Shown here piece after piece: positions 1-9,928 of a stretch of 64,000 nt of DNA (position 1 is the first letter of the stretch; the number at the start of each line of letters is the position of its first letter). Under the pieces are notes generated by a model that worked only from the letters and a program-made list of their open reading frames with translations, was not told where the DNA came from and did no database searches. The stretch is from Myxococcus xanthus (GTDB lineage Bacteria > Myxococcota > Myxococcia > Myxococcales > Myxococcaceae), in NCBI RefSeq assembly GCF_013116825.1, contig NZ_JABFNS010000015.1, positions 1-64,000 on the forward strand, written 5' to 3'. Made by a program: the position numbers and the translations under genes.

Positions 1-183
1 GCGAGGGGCCCCGCCCCCATGGGGGCGCGCACAAACGCTGCCGGTTACCTCGAAGCGCGCGATGTAACGACGCACCGTGGCATAACCAAGCATGAAGCGA
101 CGGGCGATGGCACTCTTGCCCTCGCCCCCTTGCCAAGCTGCGATGACACGCTCGCGCAGGTCGAGCGAATGCGTACCGGACAT
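1..183 (-). CDS. IS630-type transposase, N-terminal part (runs off window)
   Basis: Read on the minus strand from an ATG at 183, the frame stays open to the window edge for 61 residues. It begins MSGTHSLDLRERVIAAW and continues with a winged-helix pattern (KSAIARRF, then YATVRRYIARF), ending in RPHGGG. This is the N-terminal helix-turn-helix of IS630/Tc1-type transposases; the DDE catalytic part lies outside the window. An AGGAGG lies about 12 bases before the start. The element abuts the 3' end of tamB, leaving only about 64 bases between them. Whether the copy is intact cannot be judged here. Confidence 0.75.
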   Translation of the reverse strand, partial: MSGTHSLDLRERVIAAWQGGEGKSAIARRFMLGYATVRRYIARFEVTGSVCARPHGGGAPR

Positions 184-247
184 AGCAGGCGATACCTCCT
201 CACTCCGTCAACACCCTCCGCCTGCTCCCTTCATCCGCACCCCGCTA

Positions 248-3200
248 TCAGTACTGGTTGGTCCAGATGAGGTCCAACCCGCCCGAGCGCGCGTCGCCGT
301 ACTGGCCTTCCAGGCTCCAGCGCGTGCCCAACTGGTACTCGAAGCGCACCGCGTTGGCGTTCTCTCCCTGCTGGAGGTTGGCGCCCACGCGGCCGGTGTA
401 GCCGACGTAGATTTTGTCCGTCACGTAGGTGCCGACTTCCAGCTTGGTGCCCGCGATGCCGGAGTCCCCCGCCTCGATGGAGACCACGTCCAGGGGCAGC
501 TTCGCGGCCAGGGCCTTGCGGGCCTCGTTGGCCACCAGTGAGCCCACCACGGACGCGGCCTGCGCGCTGGCGTTCATGGAGGCACCGGAGCTGCGCTCCA
601 GCGTGCGCCGGCCCGTCGCCAGCAGCGTGTAGATTTCCGACTCCGGCAGCGGCGGGTCACTGGTGGGCTTGAGCGTGATTTCCCGCCCCTGGCCCCGGAT
701 GGTGACGAACACGGTGACCTTGGCGCTGTCGTTGCGGTGCTCGGCGGTGACGTTGATGTACGGCGCCAGGGCCGGGCCGGTGAAGCGCACCTGGCTGTCG
801 CGCTGGATGTCGAAGCGGCGGCCGAGCACGTCCACGCGTCCGCGCAGCACGCGCACCTCACCGAACAGGCGCGCCACGTCCGTGTATTCGACGCGGAAGT
901 CCTCCGACAGCCCCAGCTCCGCGTTGATGTCGGAGCCCTTCACCCAGAGGTTGCGGGGCGCATTCACATTCACCCAGAACACAATGCGTGGCGTGGCCGT
1001 CTCCTCCGCGTCTTCCGCCGCCACACCCTCCGCTGGGGCCGCGCCTTCCACGGGGGTCCCGTCGGGGTTCGCCGGGGGCTGTGCCTGGGCTGCTTCCTTG
1101 CGCTTCTTGCGGTCCAGCGGCTCTCCGTTGCGTACCAGCACCACGTCACCGGGCCGCTCCAGCGACTGCAGGTCCTTGCGCTTGGCTTCCGGCAGCTCGA
1201 TGGTGGCCTCGGGGATGGTGACGTTGCGCAGGTTGACCAGCCGCTGGGACAGCGTGCCCTCCACCTTCGCGCGCAGGCTCACCAGCGCCATGAGCTGGTC
1301 GTCGACGATGATGGGGAAGTTGCGCATCACCAGCGGCGGGGCGGACGTCCCGGGGCTGGACAGCTCGTACTCGTTCCGGGCGTTGAGCACCGCGGTCAGC
1401 GGCGAGTTGAGGTGCAGCGAGCCGTTGCCGGCCTTGGCCGACAGCGTCGTGACGGCGATGGATTCGCGGCTGGCCTTCAGGGCGAGCTGGATGTCGCGGT
1501 ACTCGCCCAGGCCCATCAGCCCCAGCTTGCCGTCCTTCCACTCCACGCTGCCGTTGATGCGGGGCGCGCCCAGCGTGCCGGCGACGCTGGCGTCCGCCTG
1601 GAGCACGCCGCCGATGCTGCGCAGCATCTCCACCGTGCCGGACAGGAAGGCCGGGTTGAAGTTGCGCGCCTTGAGCGCGACCTCCACCGGCGCGTTGTCT
1701 GTCTGGAGTCCCCGGTTGAGCGCGGGCAGTGACACGTCCAGGCCCAGGCCTCCGTTCACCAGCAGGGTGCCGCCGCCCGGCTCGGTGAGCAGCAGGTCAA
1801 AGCGAGAGCGGGTGTCCCTGTACGTGTAGTTCAGGCGCACCTGGCCCAGCCCCGCGTTGCCCACGCCCAGGTCCTGCACGCCGGCGGTGAGCTCCATCTG
1901 CGGCGTGTCGAGCGTGCCCCGCGCGCCCAGCTCCATGGCCAGCACGCCCTGGATACCCTGGGGCCGGCTGCCCTGCGGTGGCGGCGCGCCCTCCGCCACG
2001 GGCGACGGCGGGGTGGCCAGGCCGGGAAGCTCCTGCAACGGCACCGGGCCCACGCGGCCGGTGATGTCGAAGGGGATGTGGCCGTAGACCTCGCGGTCCT
2101 GGAGCGCGCCCAGCGGGGCCTCCAGCGTGGCCGTCAGCTGCGCCAGCGGTCCGTCCTGGCGCTGCGCGTTCAGCGTGAGCTTCACGTCCTTGTCGCCGCC
2201 CACGACGCTGAGCTGCCCGTTCATGGGCGGCAGCCCGTTCATCGTCACCGCGTTGGCCTGCACGCGCAGCGTCGCGTGGGGCACCAGGACCGAGCCCTCG
2301 AAGTCCAGGTGCGCCGTCACCGTGCCGCCTGGCTGCTGCACGCCGCTCATTCCCTCGAACAGGGTGAGGGGCAGCTGCGTCACGCGGGCCTCTACGCCCA
2401 GCGTCGTCGCCAGGAGCTCATCGGGCGTGGGCGGCTTCGCCATCAGCCCGCCCACCGTGAAGGGCGTCCGCAGGGCCAGGTACGTCTGCGAGCCCAGGCC
2501 CTCCACGTCCAGGCGCGCATCCAGCGTCTGGTCCTCGCGGTCGGACGCGGCGCGCAGTTGGAAGGCCAGCGGCTCGGGCAGCGAGAAGCCCGGCGGCGGC
2601 GTCTGGTAGCGCACGCCCTGCCCGCGGAGGGTGAAGTCCAGCAGGGGCTCACGCGCGGGGCCTTCCACGGTCAGCGTGCCGGCCAGCCGGCCGCTGGCGC
2701 TCTGGGGCTGGCCCGCGAGCTTCATGACGCCGGCGATGTCCAGGTCCTCCAGATTCAGGCGCACGGACATCGCGTCGCGTCGGCGCTTGAGCACGCCCTG
2801 CACTGGCACGTCGAACTCGGCGGCGAGCCGCGCCACGGGCAGGCTGGCCGCCAGCGTCCCGGTGGCGCGGTCCTTCACGTAGCGCGCCTTCAGCTTCGCC
2901 TGGAGCCCCTCGTAGCCGCGCGCGCTGCCGTCTTCCAGCCGCAGGTCGGTCTCCGCGTCGGGGCGCGCCATCGTCCCGCTGACGGCGGCGTGGCCTGTCA
3001 GCCTGCCGCCCAGGCCCAGCGACTCCGGGACGAAGGCCCTGGGCAGCCGCGACAAGTCGAACGCGCCCAGTTCCACGCGCGCGTTGACGCGCTGGCCGCG
3101 CATCGCGCCCTGCAGCGACAACGTCTGCCCCTCCGACGCGAGCCGCAGCGGGGGCGCCACCTCGACGTTGCCTCCGCCGAAGCCCAGGTGCGTGGGCGCC

Positions 3201-4984
3201 TGGAGCGTCCAGGTGGCCTCCGGCCAGAACAGCGCCAGCTGCCGGATGGCCAGCCCCTGGCGATTTCCGTCCACCAGTCCACTGAGCGTGAGCCCCAGCT
3301 CCGCGTCTCCCGCCACGCGCACGCTGGCCTCCAGCGCACGCTCCTGCGTGGCCAGCGTGACGGCGACGTCGCGCAAGTCCCGTCCGCCCGCCTTCAGCCG
3401 GGACACCACCAGCGTGGCGTTGGACGTGAGGGGGTGGCTGACGTCCGGCATCTCCAGCTTCAGGGATACGTCCTGCGCCGCCACGTCGCCGTACCGCAGC
3501 GCCGCGAAGCCACCGTCGACCTTCACGGCGGGCGTGCGCAGCGGGCCCTTCACGGAGAAGTCCAACGCGCCGTTGCCCGCCATGGGGGCCACCACGCCCG
3601 GCATCAGCTTGGACAGCATCTGCGAGAGCAGGGCGAGGTTGCCGGCGGTGAGGCCGCCTTCCAGGTTCACCGACTCCGCGGTGCCGTCTCCCTTGGCCTG
3701 CAGGGCCACGCCCGGCGCGAGCATCCGCAGCCGCATCAGCGAATACCGGCCCTCCTTCGCGCTGGCCTCCAGCTCCACCGGCCCCAGCGGCTGGCCCAGG
3801 TATCGGGAGGGGGACACGGTGAGCTTCACCTCGCCCTCCATCGACTCCAGGCTCGTGCCTCCGCCCTTCGCGTCCAGGTCCGCGGCGATGCGCGTCTTGG
3901 GGCCCTGCGTCAGCAGCTCCGACAGGTCCACGTCGCGCGCCTTCACGGACAGGCCGTCGGTGCGCATCCGCTCCAAATCCATGCCGCCCTTCACGGACAC
4001 GGAGGCGCTGGCGGCCTTCGCGGTGACGTCCACCCGCGCCGCGTCGCCGTCCAGTCCGGCGGAGCCCTCCGCGGACACCGGCACCCGCAACGGCCAGGTG
4101 GGCACGAAGGCCCGCAGCAGGTCGGGCGGCGCGGACAGGCGTCGCAGCTCCAGTCCTGCTTGGAGCGGGCCCTCCGGCGCGCCCGGCGGCGTCTCTGGAG
4201 GGAGCTTCGCGCGGCCGCTGGCGTCCAGCTCCAGCCCCGCGGCCTCCAGGTCGACATCGCCTTCGAAGGCGCCCTCTTCGCCGCGGGCCTTCAGCGCCAG
4301 CCGCACGGGCCCGGCCACGGGACGGGCGAGGCGCGCGGTGGCGTCCAGGTTCGCGCCCACGCCCTGCGTCGCGGCGGCGTAGCGGGCCGAGCCCCGGGCA
4401 TCCAGGTCCTCCAGCCGCACCTGCCGCTCACCGCCTTCGGGCAACGCCTGCCGGAAGTCGACGTAGCCGTCCTCGAGTACGAGCTCGTGCAAGTCCAGCG
4501 TCAGCGAGCCGCGGCCCTTGGAGGGCTCTTCCGGGCTGGGCGTGCGGGGCTCCAACGCGCGCGTCAGGTTCAGTCCTCGCTCGTCCTGGGCCAGATACAG
4601 GCGCGGACGCTCGAGGCGCGCGGAGGGGAGGTTCACGTGCTGGCGCACCAGCCCCGCCAGCCGCGCGCGCACGTCCACCCGGGCGATCTCCGCCACCAGC
4701 TCGCCTTCGGGGTCATACAGCTTCACGTCCTCGAGGATGACGCCGCTCAGGGACAGGTCCAGGCGCCCCAGCTCCAGCCGGCCGGAGAGCTGCTCATGGG
4801 CCAGCGCGAGCCCCTTCTGGACGAGCCAGGTCTCTCCGCGCGACGTCGTGACGAAGACGAGCAGGCCCGCGACGACGAGCGCGATGAGGCCCACGAGGCC
4901 CAGCAGGCCCCACAGCACGCGGCGGCCCCAGCGCGCGGGCCGGCGGGGTGGGGGAGGCGCGGCGCTCGGGGCGGATTCCGTCAA
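248..4984 (-). CDS. tamB: Translocation and assembly module protein TamB (AsmA-like)
   Basis: A 1578-residue inner-membrane-anchored protein. One transmembrane helix (about residues 20-40, WGLLGLVGLIALVVAGLLVF) is followed by a very long beta-rich periplasmic region. The C-terminal third carries the DUF490/TamB signature, and the protein ends in the beta-rich tail RWSLEGQYGDARSGGLDLIW. The family forms a periplasm-spanning groove that works with TamA or other Omp85 proteins in outer-membrane protein insertion and phospholipid transport. I place the start at a TTG whose bases overlap the tamA stop (TTGA), which implies translational coupling. The open frame extends 31 codons further upstream, but only inside tamA. 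It is the distal gene of a tamA-tamB operon. Confidence 0.9.
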   Translation of the reverse strand: MTESAPSAAPPPPRRPARWGRRVLWGLLGLVGLIALVVAGLLVFVTTSRGETWLVQKGLALAHEQLSGRLELGRLDLSLSGVILEDVKLYDPEGELVAEIARVDVRARLAGLVRQHVNLPSARLERPRLYLAQDERGLNLTRALEPRTPSPEEPSKGRGSLTLDLHELVLEDGYVDFRQALPEGGERQVRLEDLDARGSARYAAATQGVGANLDATARLARPVAGPVRLALKARGEEGAFEGDVDLEAAGLELDASGRAKLPPETPPGAPEGPLQAGLELRRLSAPPDLLRAFVPTWPLRVPVSAEGSAGLDGDAARVDVTAKAASASVSVKGGMDLERMRTDGLSVKARDVDLSELLTQGPKTRIAADLDAKGGGTSLESMEGEVKLTVSPSRYLGQPLGPVELEASAKEGRYSLMRLRMLAPGVALQAKGDGTAESVNLEGGLTAGNLALLSQMLSKLMPGVVAPMAGNGALDFSVKGPLRTPAVKVDGGFAALRYGDVAAQDVSLKLEMPDVSHPLTSNATLVVSRLKAGGRDLRDVAVTLATQERALEASVRVAGDAELGLTLSGLVDGNRQGLAIRQLALFWPEATWTLQAPTHLGFGGGNVEVAPPLRLASEGQTLSLQGAMRGQRVNARVELGAFDLSRLPRAFVPESLGLGGRLTGHAAVSGTMARPDAETDLRLEDGSARGYEGLQAKLKARYVKDRATGTLAASLPVARLAAEFDVPVQGVLKRRRDAMSVRLNLEDLDIAGVMKLAGQPQSASGRLAGTLTVEGPAREPLLDFTLRGQGVRYQTPPPGFSLPEPLAFQLRAASDREDQTLDARLDVEGLGSQTYLALRTPFTVGGLMAKPPTPDELLATTLGVEARVTQLPLTLFEGMSGVQQPGGTVTAHLDFEGSVLVPHATLRVQANAVTMNGLPPMNGQLSVVGGDKDVKLTLNAQRQDGPLAQLTATLEAPLGALQDREVYGHIPFDITGRVGPVPLQELPGLATPPSPVAEGAPPPQGSRPQGIQGVLAMELGARGTLDTPQMELTAGVQDLGVGNAGLGQVRLNYTYRDTRSRFDLLLTEPGGGTLLVNGGLGLDVSLPALNRGLQTDNAPVEVALKARNFNPAFLSGTVEMLRSIGGVLQADASVAGTLGAPRINGSVEWKDGKLGLMGLGEYRDIQLALKASRESIAVTTLSAKAGNGSLHLNSPLTAVLNARNEYELSSPGTSAPPLVMRNFPIIVDDQLMALVSLRAKVEGTLSQRLVNLRNVTIPEATIELPEAKRKDLQSLERPGDVVLVRNGEPLDRKKRKEAAQAQPPANPDGTPVEGAAPAEGVAAEDAEETATPRIVFWVNVNAPRNLWVKGSDINAELGLSEDFRVEYTDVARLFGEVRVLRGRVDVLGRRFDIQRDSQVRFTGPALAPYINVTAEHRNDSAKVTVFVTIRGQGREITLKPTSDPPLPESEIYTLLATGRRTLERSSGASMNASAQAASVVGSLVANEARKALAAKLPLDVVSIEAGDSGIAGTKLEVGTYVTDKIYVGYTGRVGANLQQGENANAVRFEYQLGTRWSLEGQYGDARSGGLDLIWTNQY

Positions 4985-7128
4985 AACGCCTCTCCAATCG
5001 ACAGGTGCAGCGCGCACAGCCCGTCCGGAGCACCCGCGAACGCTCCGCTGGGCGTCGTCGGGCCCGTGGGCCTCCACCGGCTTCCGATGCCGAAGCAGCC
5101 TCCGGCTTCGGGATAGATGTATCCCGGGGTGGAGACGGGCAATCCCCCGCCAATGTTCAACCGCCGGGCGATGTCCAGCCGGACGGGCCCGACGACCGTC
5201 AGATACCGCAGGCCCATGCCCACGGCGTGGTAGTGCTGGGGGCCGAAGAGCTTGGGCCGGTTCGCGTGGGAGAAGTCCTCGATGCCCACCAGGCCCGTGT
5301 CATAGAAGGCCGCCACCATCAGGCTCTCCGTGAACTGGTAGCGCATCTCCACCGAGGTCTCGAAGAGGCTGTTGCCTCCCACGGGGACGGTGTCCCATTC
5401 CTCGTCCTGGACGACATCCGGGGTGCCGTCGCCGTCCACGTCCGCCGTGCGTTGCAGGGCGGCCAGGGGTGACAGGCGCTGGCCGTTGAAGCCGCGCATG
5501 AACGTGCCGCCGCCCGAGAAGAAGCGGGTGACGATGGAGCTCTGGCCGCCGCCCGCGGGGTTCAGCGTGCCCGCGCGCACCTTCGCCGCCAGGATGAACC
5601 GCTTGTCCTCGCCGAACGAACGGTAGACGCGCAGGTCGGGCAGCAGGCGGACGTAGTTGAAGTCTCCCATGAGGGGCGTGCCCCCGCCCTTCTGGACGGA
5701 GAGGGAGATGTAGTAGCCGTCGCGCGGCTCGACGACGTCATCGCGCCGGTCCCAGGTGAAGGCCAGCTCCAGGAAGCTGAGCGCCACGTTGCACTGCGCC
5801 TGGCCCTCGCCGCAGCCCAGGACGATGGGCGGAACGCGGGAGTCGGCGCTGACGCGGCCGCTGAGCCGGTACATCTGGAGGTTGTACGACGGGAAGATGG
5901 AGAAGTCGGGGTGCGGCTGCCAGATGACACCCGTCTGGAGCCTGCCGCCCCAGAAGTCATAGGCCTGCTCCAGGCCCTTCTCCACGCTGAGCGAGTTCTG
6001 CGCCCGCAGGTCCCTGAAGAGGAAGCGGGGCTGCTCATACTCGGCGGTGACGTCGAAGACGGGACCGTCCTTGTTGAAGTCGAGGACGTTGGGGATGAAG
6101 GCGTAGCCCAGCCGGCCGCGGACGGTGAAGCGGCGCAGGCCGCCGCCGAAGTTGCGGTGGGTCCACTCGCCCACCGCGCGGACCTCCTGCCGGGCCGCGT
6201 CCACGCCCAGGCCGCCGCCCAGCCGCACGGAGCGGAAGGGCGCCTCGCGCACGTCCACCACCACCGGCACCGTGCCGGACTCGCGGTCCGGCGCGCCGCG
6301 GTTCACCTTCACCGCGCCGAACACGCCCATGCGGAACACGCGCGCCTGCGCGTTGGCCAGCGCCGTCTCGCTGTACCAGTCCCCCTTCTTCAACGCGCCC
6401 GTCACCTGCTCGATGATGCGGCGCGGAGGCACCTGGGGATTGGCGTCCGTGGCGACGAAGGTGTTGCCGAAGCGGTAGCGAATGCCGGGCCGGGTGCGCA
6501 ATTCCACCACCGCCTGCCTCGTGTCCACGTCCACCCGGACCTCGCCGTCGACTTCGGCCTCGGCGTAGGCCAGCTCGCGCAGCCGCTCCTGGACGCGGAC
6601 CTTCGCTTCCTCCCAGGACGCTTCCTTGAAGACGTCGCCTTCGCGCAGGGGCAGTCCGTCCAACACGTACTTGCGGTGCTCCTCGCGCACGTCCTCCGGC
6701 AGGGTGTCCAGGCCCGTCACCTGGATTTCGCTGATGTGGGTGGGTTCGCCCTCCTGCACGCGGATGTCGATGGCGACCTTGTCGTCACCGGCCGGCTTGA
6801 CCTCGGCGTCGGTGACCTTCGCCTGGTAGAAGCCCTGGGCCTGGTAGTACCGCTCGATGCGGCGCAGGTCCGCCTGCCACGCGTTGGCGTCGAAGTAGCT
6901 GGGGCCGCCAAAGGGCCAGAAGCCCCAGAAGGGCGTGGCGGTGGTGAGGATGCGGTCCTTGATGGCGCCCTCGCTCACCTGGTCCGTGCCCTGGATTTCC
7001 AGGTCGGTGACCTTGGGCCCGGAGGGGGGCGGCGCGTTCGTGGTGGCGCAGGCCGCGGTGAGCAGCAGCGCGAGCGGAGTGGCAAGGCGGAGGTATCTGT
7101 GCAGGTCGGCGGCCACGGGGTGTTTCAT
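4981..7128 (-). CDS. tamA: Outer membrane Omp85-family assembly factor TamA
   Basis: A 715-residue Omp85 protein. After the signal peptide there are POTRA-like repeats over roughly residues 40-330, then a 16-strand barrel region. The barrel contains the loop-6 motif FMRGF and ends in Phe, as expected for a BAM substrate. The chosen Met gives the n-region MKHPVAADLHRYLR before the hydrophobic stretch; another ATG lies 20 codons upstream. The signal peptide ends in LLLTAACATT, which could be a lipobox or a type I site. Just after the RGF motif sits an Asp-rich loop (DVDGDGTPD), like a calcium-binding loop. Coupled to tamB downstream. TamA is the likely name because of tamB; a second BamA-like protein cannot be excluded. 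Confidence 0.85.
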   Translation of the reverse strand: MKHPVAADLHRYLRLATPLALLLTAACATTNAPPPSGPKVTDLEIQGTDQVSEGAIKDRILTTATPFWGFWPFGGPSYFDANAWQADLRRIERYYQAQGFYQAKVTDAEVKPAGDDKVAIDIRVQEGEPTHISEIQVTGLDTLPEDVREEHRKYVLDGLPLREGDVFKEASWEEAKVRVQERLRELAYAEAEVDGEVRVDVDTRQAVVELRTRPGIRYRFGNTFVATDANPQVPPRRIIEQVTGALKKGDWYSETALANAQARVFRMGVFGAVKVNRGAPDRESGTVPVVVDVREAPFRSVRLGGGLGVDAARQEVRAVGEWTHRNFGGGLRRFTVRGRLGYAFIPNVLDFNKDGPVFDVTAEYEQPRFLFRDLRAQNSLSVEKGLEQAYDFWGGRLQTGVIWQPHPDFSIFPSYNLQMYRLSGRVSADSRVPPIVLGCGEGQAQCNVALSFLELAFTWDRRDDVVEPRDGYYISLSVQKGGGTPLMGDFNYVRLLPDLRVYRSFGEDKRFILAAKVRAGTLNPAGGGQSSIVTRFFSGGGTFMRGFNGQRLSPLAALQRTADVDGDGTPDVVQDEEWDTVPVGGNSLFETSVEMRYQFTESLMVAAFYDTGLVGIEDFSHANRPKLFGPQHYHAVGMGLRYLTVVGPVRLDIARRLNIGGGLPVSTPGYIYPEAGGCFGIGSRWRPTGPTTPSGAFAGAPDGLCALHLSIGEAF

Positions 7129-7284
7129 AGCTGGAAGGCTCGCGGCCCCAACACTTCTTCCGTCCAGGATGGCAATGCTTTGTCGCATACCGGGACGTCA
7201 GGGCAAACCCCAGTGTCCGGTGTCGCGGAAGGGCGCCTCGCGAAGACGTGCAAGCCGCGCCCGCCTGGCCCAAGATGGGGGGCC

Positions 7285-7596
7285 ATGGCCCAGTCCCGGC
7301 GAATCAGAAGCCTGGTGTTCTCCGTGCTCGCGGTGTGCGCGTCCTCGTGTGGTGTCTCCGAGGACGAAGCGGTGCGCCCCAAGGAGGGCGAGAGCTTGTC
7401 GGACGCGCCCTACTGCGGCTCGTTCGGCTGCGTGAACCCGTACCAGTTCTGCGCGGAGATCTTCCTGGAGTTCGGCCGCTCGCCGCCCATCTGCGTCTTC
7501 GACGACATCTGCGAGCGGCTGGAGTGCGCCAACTCCAACCGCACCTGCGCCCTGTTCGACGGCTTCCCGGCCCAGGTGAAGTGCATCAAGCCGTGA
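7285..7596 (+). CDS. Small cysteine-rich lipoprotein, unknown function
   Basis: A 103-residue protein with a basic start (MAQSRRIRS), a short hydrophobic stretch and a plausible lipobox (CASSC). The mature part is about 80 residues with at least eight cysteines (YCGSFGCV, QFC, PPIC, DDIC, LEC, RTC, VKC), so it is probably disulfide-bonded and extracytoplasmic. The start is the ATG in GGCCATGGCC; no strong ribosome site is seen. It lies divergent from tamA and convergent with malQ. I do not recognise a family. Confidence 0.6.
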   Translation: MAQSRRIRSLVFSVLAVCASSCGVSEDEAVRPKEGESLSDAPYCGSFGCVNPYQFCAEIFLEFGRSPPICVFDDICERLECANSNRTCALFDGFPAQVKCIKP

Positions 7597-7650
7597 GGCC
7601 ATCGCGGCCGCGCGTGTCCGCCCACGTGGGGGCCCCGGGCGGACGGTGTC

Positions 7651-9201
7651 TCAGCGCCGCGCGGACGCGGTGAGCCAGGCCAGGCGTTCAGCGGCCTCGC
7701 GCGTGCGCGAATCGGTGAGCAGGTCGCTCACGTTCTGCTCGATGCGGTAGGCCCAGTTCGAATCGCTCATGGAGCCGGGCAGGTTGATGCGGTCCCGGGT
7801 GCCGAGCACGTCCTGCCAGGGCAACACGCACAGGTCGCTGTTGGCGTTGAGCGCCGAGGCCAGCATGGCCCGGTGCACGTCGGGGGTGAACTCGCGGGTG
7901 ATGGCCACGCCGTTGAGCTCCGGCCATGCGCGCGCCGCCGCATGCCGCTCGTGGTCGCCCGCGCCCTCCCACCACTCGGCCACCGTGTCCGTGTCATGCG
8001 TGCCGGTGGTGACCAGGGACACCGCCGGGAACTGGCGCGGGTCGCGGTAGTGATTGTCGTCGCGCTCCCAGCGCATCACCCGGTAGCCGGGCAGCTTGAG
8101 CTCCGCGAGGATGTGGCGCACGAAGTGCGGAATCACGCCCAGGTCCTCGGCGACGATGCCGGCGCCCTCGGACAGCAGGCGGAAGGTCTTCTCGCCCAGG
8201 CGGCGGTGGCTCTCCTCGTCCGGCGGGATGAAGCGCCCGGTGGGCGTCTGCGCGTCGCGAATCCACTGCCGGAAGTACCCCACCGCGTGGTCCACGCGGC
8301 GCAAGTCGTAGTAGCTGGCCGCCTTCTTCGCGCGCGTCCTCAGCCACGCGAAGTCGTCCTTCTCCATGGCCACCAGGTCGAAGTAGGGCAGGCCCCAGTC
8401 CTGGCCCGTGGCGGAGAAGTCATCCGGAGGCACGCCCAGGCGGGCGTCGCGCCGCAGGATGTCCGGGTGCGCCCACACGTCCGCGCTGTCCTGGCCGATG
8501 ATGAACGGCTCGTCGCCGCACAGGAGGACATCCTTGGCGTGGGCCTGCGTCCGCACCTCGTTCCACTGCTGCTCGGCCACCCACTGGAGCCAGGCGTGGT
8601 AGCGCACGCGGCGCTCCAGCTCCCGGCCCTTCTGGGCCAGGGCCTCGGGTTGACGGGTGCGCAGCGGCTCCGGCCACTCCCACCACGGGCGGCGCTCCTC
8701 CTGCTCGCTGATGGCGGTGAAGAGCGCGTAGCTCTCCAGCCACTCGCCCTGGGCGTCGCGCCACTGGCGGAAGGCCTTCGCCCGTTCGGACTGAGGTGCC
8801 CAGTGCTGGGCTTCGAAGACGTCGAAGGCGCGCGCGAAGGCGGTGTCCTTGAGGGGGAAGACCAGGTCGTAGCGCACGCGCGGCGCCGAGCGCGCCTCGG
8901 CCAGCTGGGCGCGCTGCGCGTCGGACAGGGCCGCCTCGCCGCCAGCCGCGATGAACTCCGGCAGCCGCTGCAGGTCGATGAAGAGGGGATTGAGGCCGAA
9001 GGCCGAGCGCGTCGCGTAGGGGCTCGAGTCGCCCGGCGCGGTGGGCAGCAGCGGCAGCACCATCAGCATCCGCTGGCGGGCGGCCTTCATCCAGGTGAAC
9101 AGTCCCTCCAGGGCACCGAAGTCACCGATGCCGAAGTCGGTCTGCGAGCGGAGGGAGAAGAGCGGGAGCAAGAGACCGGAGAGCCGGCCAGGGGTGGACA
9201 T
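7651..9201 (-). CDS. malQ: 4-alpha-glucanotransferase (amylomaltase, GH77)
   Basis: A 516-residue GH77 enzyme, close to the roughly 500-residue Thermus type rather than the longer E. coli MalQ. It transfers alpha-1,4-glucan segments between maltodextrins in glycogen and maltodextrin turnover. Visible family features are GIGDFG near the start, SPYATRSAFGLNPLFIDL, the nucleophile Asp in RRVDHAVG, the acid/base Glu in AEDLG, and GTHDTDT as the third carboxylate site. A Met four codons upstream is an alternative start. It is a single gene, convergent with the small lipoprotein. Confidence 0.93.
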   Translation of the reverse strand: MSTPGRLSGLLLPLFSLRSQTDFGIGDFGALEGLFTWMKAARQRMLMVLPLLPTAPGDSSPYATRSAFGLNPLFIDLQRLPEFIAAGGEAALSDAQRAQLAEARSAPRVRYDLVFPLKDTAFARAFDVFEAQHWAPQSERAKAFRQWRDAQGEWLESYALFTAISEQEERRPWWEWPEPLRTRQPEALAQKGRELERRVRYHAWLQWVAEQQWNEVRTQAHAKDVLLCGDEPFIIGQDSADVWAHPDILRRDARLGVPPDDFSATGQDWGLPYFDLVAMEKDDFAWLRTRAKKAASYYDLRRVDHAVGYFRQWIRDAQTPTGRFIPPDEESHRRLGEKTFRLLSEGAGIVAEDLGVIPHFVRHILAELKLPGYRVMRWERDDNHYRDPRQFPAVSLVTTGTHDTDTVAEWWEGAGDHERHAAARAWPELNGVAITREFTPDVHRAMLASALNANSDLCVLPWQDVLGTRDRINLPGSMSDSNWAYRIEQNVSDLLTDSRTREAAERLAWLTASARR

Positions 9202-9308
9202 GGTGCGATGCAATCTGCCCCAGCCCCGCGCTGGTGGGAACTGCGGACGCTCTCCGAGTGTGTCTGGGTTCTTCGCCTTCCGGACGGAAGGGCCGTTAAC
9301 ATCCAGGT

Positions 9309-9893
9309 GTGAACTGGTTGCCGGAGACTTTCTACGCCCGTCCCGCGCTGGTGGTCGCCCGAGAGCTGCTCGGCGCCTTGCTGGCGGTGGAGGAGGGCGG
9401 GCGGCGCCGGGTGGGCCGCATCGTGGAGACGGAGGCCTATATTGGCGAGCACGACCTGGCGTGCCACGCGGCCAAGGGGCTCACTCCTCGTACCGAGGTC
9501 ATGTTCGGACCGGCCGGCGTGGCGTACGTCTATCTGATTTATGGCATGCACCACTGTTTCAACGTGGTGACGGATGCCGCGGGGGTCGGCGCGGCGGTGC
9601 TGGTGCGGGCGGTGGAGCCGGTGGAGGGCCTGCCTCCGGGGGTGCGCACGGACGGGCCGGGCCGCCTGTGCAAGGCGCTGGGCCTCACCCGGGCGCACAA
9701 CCGGCGGGGCCTGTGCACGCCCGCGCTGCACCTGCGACCCGGGACGCCTGTTCCCGAGTCAGCCGTGTCCCGGGGGCCCCGGATTGGCGTGGATTACGCC
9801 GGGACCTGGGCCGCCGAACCCTTCCGGTTGTGGGTCCGGGACAGTCAACATGTCAGCAAGGGGCCGCCACCGGGACGCCGCAAGCCCGCTTGA
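9309..9893 (+). CDS. mpg: 3-methyladenine DNA glycosylase (AAG/MPG family)
   Basis: A 194-residue glycosylase of the alkyladenine (AAG/MPG) fold, which excises alkylated and deaminated purines. Characteristic stretches are FYARPALVVARELLG, the catalytic Glu region VETEAYIGEHDLACHA, and VMFGPAGVAYVYLIYGMHHC, followed by VLVRAVEP. Length is normal for bacterial members. It starts at a GTG. The last codons overlap a hairpin that is probably its terminator. Confidence 0.93.
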   Translation: MNWLPETFYARPALVVARELLGALLAVEEGGRRRVGRIVETEAYIGEHDLACHAAKGLTPRTEVMFGPAGVAYVYLIYGMHHCFNVVTDAAGVGAAVLVRAVEPVEGLPPGVRTDGPGRLCKALGLTRAHNRRGLCTPALHLRPGTPVPESAVSRGPRIGVDYAGTWAAEPFRLWVRDSQHVSKGPPPGRRKPA

Positions 9894-9903
9894 CGGCGGG
9901 CTT
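9882..9903 (+). terminator. Hairpin at the end of mpg
   Basis: An 8-bp perfect stem (AAGCCCGC / GCGGGCTT) with a 6-base loop overlaps the mpg stop codon. No clear T-run follows, so it may be a weak terminator or an RNA-end stabiliser. Confidence 0.45.
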
Positions 9904-9928
9904 CCTGGCTGGTTGGGTGCTCCCCGCC

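Noticed and set aside
2078-5116. A 1012-codon open frame opposite tamB
   Set aside because: It is rich in His, Arg, Gln and Gly, the composition of an antisense shadow in high-GC DNA, while the minus strand encodes a clear TamB.
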